From: AP-15 sp963755435
GTDB taxonomy: Bacteria > Pseudomonadota > Alphaproteobacteria > ATCC43930 > CGMCC-115725
Direction: 5' to 3'
Length of the DNA: 64,000 nt
Assembly: GCA_963755435.1 (NCBI GenBank)
Contig: CAVWJX010000009.1
Location: forward strand, 62,001-126,000
Below the pieces are notes generated by a model. The model had not been told where the DNA came from. It ran no database searches and saw only the letters and a program-made list of their open reading frames with translations. A program made the translations under genes and the position numbers. Of the stretch, positions 40,485 through 47,724 are shown piece after piece. Every line of letters begins with the position of its first letter. Position 1 is the first letter of the stretch.

Positions 40485-41384
40485 ATGCCAGAATTGCGAA
40501 TGTTCGACCATGGGGGAGAGCCATGCCGATCGACCGCGATCCGGGGCGTCGACATCAACTACCGTGTGCTGGGCGAGCGCGGGCCGTGGCTGGCGCTGCA
40601 GCCGGGCGGGCGGCGCGGGCTCGGTGGGGTCGAGAGCCTGGCGGAAAAGATCGCCGAGGCCGGCAACCGGGTCGTGATCTACGACCGGCGCAATTGCGGC
40701 GCTTCCGGCGTGTCGTTCGACGGCGGCTCGCAGAGTAAGATCGGGTCGGAAAACGAGATCTGGGCCGAGGATCTGCGCGAGCTGCTGCTGCACCTCGATG
40801 CCTTGCCGGCGTTTATCGGCGGCAGCTCGTCGGGCTGCCGGCTCGCGTTGCTGCTGGCCCTGCGCCATCCGGCGGCGGTGCGCGGCCTGTTGCTGTGGCG
40901 GGTCACCGGCGGCGCCTATGCAGCCGAGCGGCTGGTCCTCAATTACTACACCCAGTTCATCGAGATGGCGCAATCGGGCGGCATGGCGGCGGTCGTCGAG
41001 AGCGAGCATTTCGGCGAGGTGATCAAGGCCAATCCGGCCAACCGCGCGCGGCTTGCCGGAATGAGGGTCGAGGAGTTCATCGCGGTGATGGAGCGCTGGC
41101 GTCGCGCCTTCAACGAGGGTGCCGAGCATCCGGTGATCGGCCTCAGCCCCGCCGAATTGCGCTCGATGGCGATGCCGGCCTGCATCGTTCCCGGCAACGA
41201 CCGGGTGCATCCGCGGCTGCCGGCCCAGATCGCCCACCGCCTGCTGCCGAACAGCGAATATCACGAGGTCCTGACCGAAGACCGCCCCGACCTCGACGTC
41301 GCGCTCGAGGATTGGGAGAAAAAGGAGGGCCTGCTGGCGGCGATCTTCATCGACTTTCTGCGTCGGACGCAGCGCCATAGCTGA
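40485..41384 (+). CDS. Alpha/beta hydrolase
   Basis: A serine hydrolase of the alpha/beta fold (RGVDINYRVLGERGPWLALQ, VVIYDRRNCGASG, FIGGSSSGCRLALLLA with the nucleophile Ser in GSSSG, and PACIVPGNDRVHPRLPAQIA near the acid). The 5' end is uncertain. A strong ribosome-binding sequence GGGGGAGAG (40512-40520) precedes ATG 40523, but that ATG is out of frame with the body; dropping one base soon after it would read MPSTAIRGVDINYR, a natural family start. The in-frame choices are ATG 40485 or 40500, which I use. Substrate unknown. Possibly co-transcribed with the PfkB, SDR and lyase genes that follow on the same strand. Confidence 0.8.
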   Translation: MPELRMFDHGGEPCRSTAIRGVDINYRVLGERGPWLALQPGGRRGLGGVESLAEKIAEAGNRVVIYDRRNCGASGVSFDGGSQSKIGSENEIWAEDLRELLLHLDALPAFIGGSSSGCRLALLLALRHPAAVRGLLLWRVTGGAYAAERLVLNYYTQFIEMAQSGGMAAVVESEHFGEVIKANPANRARLAGMRVEEFIAVMERWRRAFNEGAEHPVIGLSPAELRSMAMPACIVPGNDRVHPRLPAQIAHRLLPNSEYHEVLTEDRPDLDVALEDWEKKEGLLAAIFIDFLRRTQRHS

Positions 41385-41447
41385 GCTGGCCGGAGCCGGC
41401 GAGGTTGCCGCCGCGGCTGGCGGCAAGCGCCCCTTGGGGCAAGGCCG

Positions 41448-42434
41448 ATGAGCGCCGCACCCGATCCCGGCTACGATTTCTTGACCCTGGGCGAGACGTT
41501 GATGCGCCTGTCGCCGCCCGGCATGCAGCGGCTCGACCAGGCGCGCAACTTCGAGATCGGGGTCGGCGGCAGCGAGCTTAATGTTGGCTGTCTCCTGGCT
41601 CGGCTCGGGCGCCGGGTCGCGTGGGTGTCGCGATTGCCCCAGGGGCCGCTCGGCCGCATTGTCGACGGCGAGGCGCGACGCCATGGGGTCGACACCCGCT
41701 GGGTGCGCTGGATCGAGGACGCGCGACTGGGTCTGATGTTTTATGAGCCCGGGCCGGAGCCGCGCAGCAGCCTCGTCATCTACGATCGCAAGCATTCGGC
41801 GGCTGCCGAGCTCGGTTTCGAGGATGCGCCTTGGGAAAGGCTGATCCGGACGAGCGCGTGGCTGCATCTCTCCGGCATCACCCCGGCCCTCGGACCGAGC
41901 TGCCGGGCGCTGGTCATCCAGCTCGCGGCGCTGGCCGCCGCCGCCGGCAAAAGGGTGTCCTACGATCTGAACTATCGCGCCACCTTGACGACCCCGTCCG
42001 AGGCGCGCGCCGTGCTCGAAGCGGTGGCGCCGCACCTCCATCTGCTGGTGCTGGCCGAGCGCGATGCGCAGCACGTCCTGGGCTTTGCCGCTTCCGGCGA
42101 AGCTCTGGCCGAGGCGATCGAGGTGCGCTATGGCGTGAAGCTGGTGGCGCTGACCCGGCCGCCCGAAGCCGAGCCCGGAACCCTTCTCCTCGCCGAGGGC
42201 GCGATTGGCTATGCCCCGCGCTACCAGGTCGGGGTCGTCGACCGCATCGGCGCCGGCAATTCCTTTGTCGGCGGTCTGATCCACGGCCTGCTCGGCGACG
42301 ACCGCGATCTGGCGATCCGGCTGGCCGGGTTTGCCGCCGCGATCGGGCTTGCCACCCCGGGCGACATCAATTTTCTCGGCCCCGAGGATCTGGCCCGCTT
42401 CGAGGCCGGTGCGATCGGCGGCCTGCTGCGCTAG
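41448..42434 (+). CDS. PfkB-family carbohydrate kinase, catalytic Asp replaced by Asn
   Basis: A 328-residue ribokinase-fold protein close to 2-keto-3-deoxygluconate kinases: LTLGETLMRLSPPGMQRL, then FEIGVGGSELNVGCLLARLG (PfkB signature 1), KRVSYDLNYRATL and the anion-hole region DRIGAGNSFVGGLIHGLL. In active enzymes the last motif reads GAGDxF, the Asp being the base that activates the sugar hydroxyl. Here codon aat gives Asn271. The rest of the fold looks intact, so it may be inactive, altered, or a sequencing variant. It would phosphorylate a sugar or sugar acid. Confidence 0.87.
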   Translation: MSAAPDPGYDFLTLGETLMRLSPPGMQRLDQARNFEIGVGGSELNVGCLLARLGRRVAWVSRLPQGPLGRIVDGEARRHGVDTRWVRWIEDARLGLMFYEPGPEPRSSLVIYDRKHSAAAELGFEDAPWERLIRTSAWLHLSGITPALGPSCRALVIQLAALAAAAGKRVSYDLNYRATLTTPSEARAVLEAVAPHLHLLVLAERDAQHVLGFAASGEALAEAIEVRYGVKLVALTRPPEAEPGTLLLAEGAIGYAPRYQVGVVDRIGAGNSFVGGLIHGLLGDDRDLAIRLAGFAAAIGLATPGDINFLGPEDLARFEAGAIGGLLR

Positions 42435-42522
42435 ACCCCTTTCGCCACCGGGCCGGGACGGCGATCTTGTGGCACAATGACCAAACCATCATGCGCCAGA
42501 CATCATGCGAAGGAGACCCAAC

Positions 42523-43224
42523 ATGCCGCAGCCGAGCTATCAATCCGCGCTGATCGTCGGCGCCGGGCGGGGCCTCAGCGCTTCGCTGGCGCGGCTGTTC
42601 GCCGGCGAGCGCATGCGCGTGGCGCTGGCCGCGCGCGACGCCGGCAAGCTCGCCCCCTTATGCGCCGAGACCGGGGCCCGGGCCTTCGCCTGCGACGCGG
42701 TCGACCCGACTCAGGTGGCGCAGATGTTCAGCGCGGTCGAAGCCGCCATCGGCGCACCCGATGTCGTCGTCTACAACGCCAGTGCCCGCGCCCGCGGCCC
42801 GCTCGCCGAGCTGGTGCCGGCCGAGGTTGAGCGCGCGATCATGGTCAGCGCGTTCGGCGGTTTCCTGGTGGCCAAGGAGGCGGTCGCCCGCATGCTGCCC
42901 AAGGGCCACGGCGCGGTGCTGTTCACCGGCGCCTCGGCCAGCGTCAAGGGCTACCCGCTGTCGGCGCCGTTCGCGATGGGCAAGTTCGCATTGCGCGGCC
43001 TCGCCCAAAGCATGGCGCGCGAGTTGGCGCCCCAGGGCATCCACGTCGCCCATTTCGTCATCGACGGGGCGATCCGCAATCCCGGCCGGGTCGAGCCGGC
43101 GGACAAGCCCGACAGCATGCTTGATCCCGACGCGATCGCCGCCAGCTATCTCGGCGTCCTCCACCAGCCGCGCTCGGCGTGGAGCTGGGAGATCGAACTG
43201 CGGCCCTGGGTCGAGCGCTTCTGA
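42523..43224 (+). CDS. SDR-family protein with Phe in place of the catalytic Tyr
   Basis: A 233-residue Rossmann protein. Cofactor motif: ALIVGAGRGLSASLARL; VVVYNASARARGPL corresponds to NNAG. In classical SDRs Ser and YxxxK form the active site: Ser138/Ser140 lie in FTGASASVKG, but the Tyr position is Phe150 (PFAMGKFALRGLAQSMAREL), with Lys154 kept. I recall a subgroup of alphaproteobacterial SDRs with this same F(A)xxK pattern, so it is probably a family feature rather than damage. AAGGAG lies seven bases before ATG 42523. Non-catalytic or altered-chemistry function is possible. Confidence 0.87.
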   Translation: MPQPSYQSALIVGAGRGLSASLARLFAGERMRVALAARDAGKLAPLCAETGARAFACDAVDPTQVAQMFSAVEAAIGAPDVVVYNASARARGPLAELVPAEVERAIMVSAFGGFLVAKEAVARMLPKGHGAVLFTGASASVKGYPLSAPFAMGKFALRGLAQSMARELAPQGIHVAHFVIDGAIRNPGRVEPADKPDSMLDPDAIAASYLGVLHQPRSAWSWEIELRPWVERF

Positions 43225-43310
43225 CCGGCGGCAGTGCCCTTCACAAGCCGTTCCCCCCTCCCGGCTGCTCAGACCGGCTGACCAGACCGGGTGACCAGAA
43301 AGGACATGCG

Positions 43311-44174
43311 ATGAAACCCCAGGCCGCCGCGATGCAGACGCTGCTCGCTCAGCCCGGCCTCCAGATCATGCCCGGCTGCGGCGACGGCATGGGCGCGCGG
43401 CTGATCGCCGAGGCCGGCTTCCGCACCGGCTTTGTCTCCGGCTCCAGCGTCGCCGCGATGCGTCTGGCGATGCCCGATATGGATCTCTTGAGCTTTGCCG
43501 AAATGGCCGACGCGGTCGAGACCTGCATCGCCGCGGCGCCCGATGTGCTGTGGCTCGCCGATGGCGATACCGGCTACGGCAACGCCTTGGCCGTGCAGAA
43601 GACAGTCCGCGCCTACGCTCGCCGCGGGGCGGCCGCGGTATTGATCGAGGACAAGGCCTGGCCGCGCCCGCTGGGCCATGGCGGCGCCAAGCTGGTGATC
43701 GAGCGCGATGCCGCGATCCTGCGCTGCCGCGCCGCCGCCGAGGCCTGCCGCCAGGAAGGCATCCTGCTGCTGGCCCGCACCGACGCCCGCACCTCGCGCG
43801 GGTTCGAGGAGGCATTGGCGCGGCTGAAGGCGTTTTTGGCGGAGGGTGCGGACATTCTGTTTCTCGATTCGCCGCAATCCGAGGCCGAGCTGCGCCAAGC
43901 GGTCGCCGCCGCTGAGGGCAAGCCCGCGCTCGCCGTCGCCTCGCCCGCCGGCCGGCATTTCATGCCCGGCGACGCCGAACTCGACCGGCTCGGGGTCAAG
44001 CTCGTCGTCTACCCACAGGAGATCCTCGCCGCCAGCGTGCATGCGGTGCGCGCGGCACTCGACGGGCTCAAAGGCGGTGTGAAGCCGCCAATGGCGAGCC
44101 CGGCCGAACTCGCCAGCGCAATCCGCCAAGCCGACTACCTTTCCCGCGACGCGCGCTGGCCCGATCCGCGCTGA
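43311..44174 (+). CDS. Isocitrate lyase / PEP mutase family protein
   Basis: A 287-residue TIM-barrel enzyme of the PEP-mutase/isocitrate-lyase superfamily: LQIMPGCGDGMGARLIAEAG, LWLADGDTGYGNALAVQ with the metal-binding Asp residues, AAAVLIEDKAWPRPLGHGG and LLARTDARTSRGFEEAL. The lyases carry Cys in KKCGH; here the corresponding segment is RPLGHG, so the Cys is absent, as in oxaloacetate decarboxylase-type and other non-lyase members. Start ATG 43311 has AAAGGA eight bases upstream. Reaction probably cleaves or decarboxylates an alpha-keto acid. Confidence 0.86.
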   Translation: MKPQAAAMQTLLAQPGLQIMPGCGDGMGARLIAEAGFRTGFVSGSSVAAMRLAMPDMDLLSFAEMADAVETCIAAAPDVLWLADGDTGYGNALAVQKTVRAYARRGAAAVLIEDKAWPRPLGHGGAKLVIERDAAILRCRAAAEACRQEGILLLARTDARTSRGFEEALARLKAFLAEGADILFLDSPQSEAELRQAVAAAEGKPALAVASPAGRHFMPGDAELDRLGVKLVVYPQEILAASVHAVRAALDGLKGGVKPPMASPAELASAIRQADYLSRDARWPDPR

Positions 44175-44246
44175 GCCGTGACCGGCGCAAACGGCACGGC
44201 ATCCCGACCGCCATCGCCTGCGCCGGCTGGCTTGGCGCGTCCGCCC

Positions 44247-44498
44247 TCAAACCATTGCCTCGTGCACATAGCACCAGCGCCAATCCTCGCCCGGCTCGAA
44301 GGACTGGATGATCGGATGCTCGGTCGCGTGGAAATGCGCTTGCGCATGCCGATGCGGCGAGGAATCGCAGCAGCCGACATGCCCGCAGGTCAGGCACAGG
44401 CGCAAATGCACCCACGCGCCGCCGATCCTCAGGCAATCCTCGCAGCCTTCGGCGCTCGGGGTCACCTCGCGGACAAACTTCAAATGCGGATCCGCCAT
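44247..44498 (-). CDS. UBP-type zinc finger protein
   Basis: An 83-residue protein that is almost entirely one ZnF-UBP domain: GCEDCLRIGGAWVHLRLCL, TCGHVGCCDSSPHRHAQAH and HPIIQSFEPGEDWRWCYV supply the Cys/His zinc ligands. In eukaryotes this fold binds the free ubiquitin C-terminus; stand-alone bacterial versions are widespread and of unknown role. ATG 44498 has GGAGGAAAGC directly upstream, a strong ribosome-binding site. It is convergent with the lyase gene. Confidence 0.92.
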   Translation of the reverse strand: MADPHLKFVREVTPSAEGCEDCLRIGGAWVHLRLCLTCGHVGCCDSSPHRHAQAHFHATEHPIIQSFEPGEDWRWCYVHEAMV

Positions 44499-44836
44499 GC
44501 TTTCCTCCAGGTTTCGCTCGCCGGCGCAATGGGCCCTGGCCGCGGCCCGCCCGGGCACGACAGACTATAGCGGGGAAGGGGAGCAGGCTGGTTCTCAATC
44601 CCCCGGTACCGGAGCAGAGGCGGCATCCGGAGAAGGGTATGGTGCACGGCATCCGGCCGGACGCGACGTGTTCCTGAACGCGTCAAAGGCGTCGAACGAC
44701 TCGTCACCAGCGCCTATGCCGACCTGGTATCCGAGGGCGACTTCGAGCGCTAGAGGACGGGGACCCCACCCGGTGATTGCCCTATATTCCTGATTCCTCT
44801 GAAGTCAGGGGGTCCCGGTGGGGTGCTGCGTCACAA
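44499..44836. other. Intergenic, no gene recognised
   Basis: No convincing gene on either strand. One short plus-strand frame ending at 44752 reads RVPERVKGVERLVTSAYADL and then SEGDFER before a TAG; it looks coding-like but has no start and no recognisable domain, and could be the tail of a decayed gene. No terminal repeats or tRNA are seen. Confidence 0.4.
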
Positions 44837-45226
44837 TCAGACCTGCTCGGGCCGGTCGCCGTAGGGATGGGTGATCATCTCCATCAAGTGACCGTTGGGG
44901 TCGTCGAAATAGACGCCGCGACCGCCGTGCAGATGATTGATCTCGCCGGGTTTGGTGCGCCGCGGATCGGCATAATACCGGACCCGCTGAGCGCAAATGC
45001 GGGTGAACGCCGCATCGAACTCGGGTTCGCTGACCAGGAAGGCGTAGTGCCCGGGCCGGAACTCTTCGCGGGTATCGAAATCGAGGGTCACGCCGTTCGC
45101 TGTCTTGATCGGGACGAAATGGCCCCATTCCGGCCCGGCTTCAAGATCGAGGATATCGGCGAGGAATTTGGCCGAGGCCCATTTGTCCTTCGCCGGGATG
45201 ATCGTGTGATTGAGTTCGACGCTCAT
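44837..45226 (-). CDS. VOC-family (glyoxalase/dioxygenase-like) protein
   Basis: A 129-residue vicinal-oxygen-chelate protein: HTIIPAKDKWASAKFLADIL starts the first beta-alpha-beta-beta-beta unit, and GEINHLHGGRGVYFDDPNGH, then LMEMITHPYG the second, with His and Glu positions suited to metal binding. GGGAGGG precedes ATG 45226. It could be a glyoxalase-like lyase, a ring-cleaving dioxygenase or a resistance protein; the sequence does not decide. It follows the solute-binding gene by 27 bp on the same strand. Confidence 0.86.
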   Translation of the reverse strand: MSVELNHTIIPAKDKWASAKFLADILDLEAGPEWGHFVPIKTANGVTLDFDTREEFRPGHYAFLVSEPEFDAAFTRICAQRVRYYADPRRTKPGEINHLHGGRGVYFDDPNGHLMEMITHPYGDRPEQV

Positions 45227-45253
45227 CTCACCCTCCCTGTTCAAATGCGCATT

Positions 45254-46045
45254 CTATTTCGGTTCCATTCCATTGGCTTTATAGACCGGTGCGGCGGCAG
45301 GTGCGGCCAGGAAATCGATCAATGCCTTGGCCGGCAGCGATTGCTTGGAGAGGGTTGGAGAGCCGGCCATGTAGACCAAGTCGGGGCTTTGCAGAGCGGC
45401 TGGTAGCGGGCCGACGATGTCGATGCCGGGCGTCTCCATCAGTTCGCTGATCGGCTGCATCCCGATCTGAGCCTCCCCGCGCTGGACGACTTCGCCAACC
45501 TGCGGCGAGCTGTGGCCGCCGCTTGCCGAAACGAGACGAAGCTTCGATTTCAGCTCCGTGGCGATCCCGAGCTTTTCGAGGGCCTGTGCCAGGAATATGC
45601 CGCTCGTACCACCGCTCGCCGGGTCGACATAGGCGATCGATTTGGCGTTGAGCAGCGTTTGCTTGACTGCCGCGACCGAGCTGATATCCGGGTGCGGCGC
45701 ACCCTTTTTTACCGCCACGCCGATTAGCACGCGGGCCAGGACCTTCGTGGTGCCGCCGACGAGCTTGGCGGTATGCACCAGCTTCTCGGCGCGCGGTTTG
45801 GTGAGGATCGCGACATCAATCGGCTGGTCGTCAGCAACCTCCTTCTCGACCTTTCCGGCGGTAGCGTATTCGATCGTCAGGGTGTTGCCCGACGCCTTTT
45901 CGAAAGCGGGAGCGAGCTGTTGGAGCACGGCACGCATCGCGCCGGCGCACACCACCTTGATTTGCGCCGCGGCGGCCGCGCCGGCCGAAAGGCACACGAG
46001 CAGGGCCACAGCAGCAGCTAACGATCGGCCTGCAATTTTTGGCAT
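45254..46045 (-). CDS. Periplasmic solute-binding protein (ModA-like)
   Basis: A 263-residue secreted protein with a signal peptide (LAAAVALLVCLSAGAAAAA, cleaved near residue 27). The mature part is a type II periplasmic-binding fold: IKVVCAGAMRAVLQQLAPAF, TIEYATAGKVEKEVADDQPI, AYVDPASGGTSGIFLAQALE. It resembles molybdate-binding ModA proteins and the stand-alone ModA-like proteins that lack adjacent permease genes. No ABC permease or ATPase is adjacent here, so it is an orphan. Start ATG 46045 follows GGAGGGGG. Confidence 0.86.
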   Translation of the reverse strand: MPKIAGRSLAAAVALLVCLSAGAAAAAQIKVVCAGAMRAVLQQLAPAFEKASGNTLTIEYATAGKVEKEVADDQPIDVAILTKPRAEKLVHTAKLVGGTTKVLARVLIGVAVKKGAPHPDISSVAAVKQTLLNAKSIAYVDPASGGTSGIFLAQALEKLGIATELKSKLRLVSASGGHSSPQVGEVVQRGEAQIGMQPISELMETPGIDIVGPLPAALQSPDLVYMAGSPTLSKQSLPAKALIDFLAAPAAAPVYKANGMEPK

Positions 46046-46527
46046 CTCCCCCTCCAATGCGTGTTGATGGACCTCCGGCTGACCGGGGCAAAGAGATCGT
46101 ATTTTCCCTAAGCGCTATTGGTAGACACGAGATTTCTGGAGGCAGTCTCCTGGAGGCGGCCCAATAGCACAACGAAAGCGTTGGTGCGACGCCGATCTGA
46201 GGTCACCGCACCAACGGCGAAGCATCGAAACCGGGCTCGGGGGTGAACAGCTCCCGCGGTTGTGCTACGCCGCGCAACGCGAAACGCCCGACCGACACCA
46301 AACGACCTCGCACCTTGGCGCCGAGGGCGTCGGCGAAGCGTGCCGAAACGAGAACATCTTTGCTCGACCGAGCGGCTCATCGCCAGGATTCGGGCGACTT
46401 CGTCTACTGCCGGGCCGATAATTCAACTGCTCGCTGCCTCTTGCGCGCCCCCTCTGCCACGTCCACGATGATGCCACCACCGTGATCGCGCCGCCGCTCC
46501 TTGCTGGCGGCAGAGGAGTTCGTCGCC
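46046..46527. other. Intergenic, no gene recognised; one inverted repeat
   Basis: A 482-bp divergent gap between the solute-binding and LLM genes. I see no coding signal of note. It contains the 10-bp inverted repeat at 46179-46216 and a looser pair GCTATTGG (46114) / CCAATAGC (46161). Promoters for both genes are expected here but none is clear. Confidence 0.45.
46179..46216. repeat. Perfect 10-bp inverted repeat, 18-bp spacer
   Basis: CGTTGGTGCG (46179-46188) and CGCACCAACG (46207-46216) are exact complements. The pair could form a hairpin or act as an operator for a dimeric regulator in the divergent 46.0-46.5 kb gap. No T tract follows, so it is not a clear terminator. Confidence 0.5.
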
Positions 46528-47577
46528 ATGGAATTTGGCATGTTTCACCAGTTTCCTTCGCTTCCGGGACGCACCGACGCCGACAGCTTCGCCGAAGCCT
46601 TCGAGCAGATCGATGCAGCTGAGGAACTGGGTCTCGACGTGATGTGGCTGGCCGAGCTCCATTTCGATCCGCAGCGCTCGGTTTTGTCGGCGCCGCTCAG
46701 CATCGCCAGCGCGATTGGCGCACGAACCCGGCGCATCAAGATCGGCATCGCGGTTCAGGTCTTGCCGTTGTGCCACCCGCTGCGCTTGGCCGAAGAAGCC
46801 GCGACGGTCGACCAGATTAGCCGTGGCCGCCTGATCTTCGGCGTCGGCCGCAGCGGGTTGCCGCGCACCTATGAGGATTATGGCGTGTCCTACGCGGAAA
46901 GCCGCGATCGTTTTGCCGAGGTTCTCGAAATTGTCGAGCAGGCATGGTCGCAGCCGGCGGTCAGCTACGAGGGACGGTATTACAGCTTCAAGAATATCGC
47001 GGTCACGCCGAAACCGTTTCAGCAGCCGCTGCCGCCGATCCGCATCGCTGCCGCCAGTCCGGACACCTATCCCGCGGTCGGCGAGCGCGGATTGCCGATC
47101 TTTATCAATGCCCGTCACGGCTCGTTTGCCGAATTCGAGTCGCCAATCCGGGAATACCGCGAAGCCCATGCCGCCGCCGGCCATCCGGGAAGGGGGCGGG
47201 TCTATCTGCGGGTGCCGGTCTATCTCGCCGAGACCCTGGGCCGGGCCCGCGAAGAGCCGCGGGAAAGCCTGATGCATTTCTATCGCGAACAGACCGAGCG
47301 GCTCAGGGATTCGATGTCCCGCGGCGGCACCCGGGCGATCGAAGGCCGGGCGGAGCGTCTCGAACGCCTGGAAAAGCTGACCTATGACGAGGCCTTACAG
47401 GGCCAGGTGCTGATCGGCACGCCGCAAACGGTTGGCGAGAGCCTGCGCCGGTTGCAGGACGAGCTTGGCATTGACGGCATTCTAGCCGAGCTGAATTGCG
47501 GCGGCCTGATCCCGCACCCGCAGGTCATGAACGCGCTTCGCCTGCTGTGCCGGGAGGTGATGCCGCGGTTCCGTTAG
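46528..47577 (+). CDS. LLM-class (luciferase-like) monooxygenase
   Basis: A 349-residue bacterial-luciferase-type TIM barrel (MEFGMFHQFPSLPGRTD, LGLDVMWLAELHFDPQRSV, IKIGIAVQVLPLCHPLRLAE, GRLIFGVGRSGLPRTYEDYG). It is likely an FMN-dependent alkane-monooxygenase-like enzyme that needs a reductase, which is not next to it. ATG 46528 with GAGGAG ten bases upstream. It is only loosely like the LLM protein at 39.6-40.4 kb; the two belong to different subgroups. No close operon partner downstream. Confidence 0.9.
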   Translation: MEFGMFHQFPSLPGRTDADSFAEAFEQIDAAEELGLDVMWLAELHFDPQRSVLSAPLSIASAIGARTRRIKIGIAVQVLPLCHPLRLAEEAATVDQISRGRLIFGVGRSGLPRTYEDYGVSYAESRDRFAEVLEIVEQAWSQPAVSYEGRYYSFKNIAVTPKPFQQPLPPIRIAAASPDTYPAVGERGLPIFINARHGSFAEFESPIREYREAHAAAGHPGRGRVYLRVPVYLAETLGRAREEPRESLMHFYREQTERLRDSMSRGGTRAIEGRAERLERLEKLTYDEALQGQVLIGTPQTVGESLRRLQDELGIDGILAELNCGGLIPHPQVMNALRLLCREVMPRFR

Positions 47578-47724
47578 CCGCTGCGCCGGCGTGGGTAGCC
47601 GAGGGTAGGGCGATAAGCCGTCATCCACCGCTGACCCTATGGCCGACCTCAGATATACCGCACCGCGAGACAGGCAACCCTGGCTCGCGACCGCTTGGCG
47701 CAAGACCTAGCGCGCGGCTGCGAC

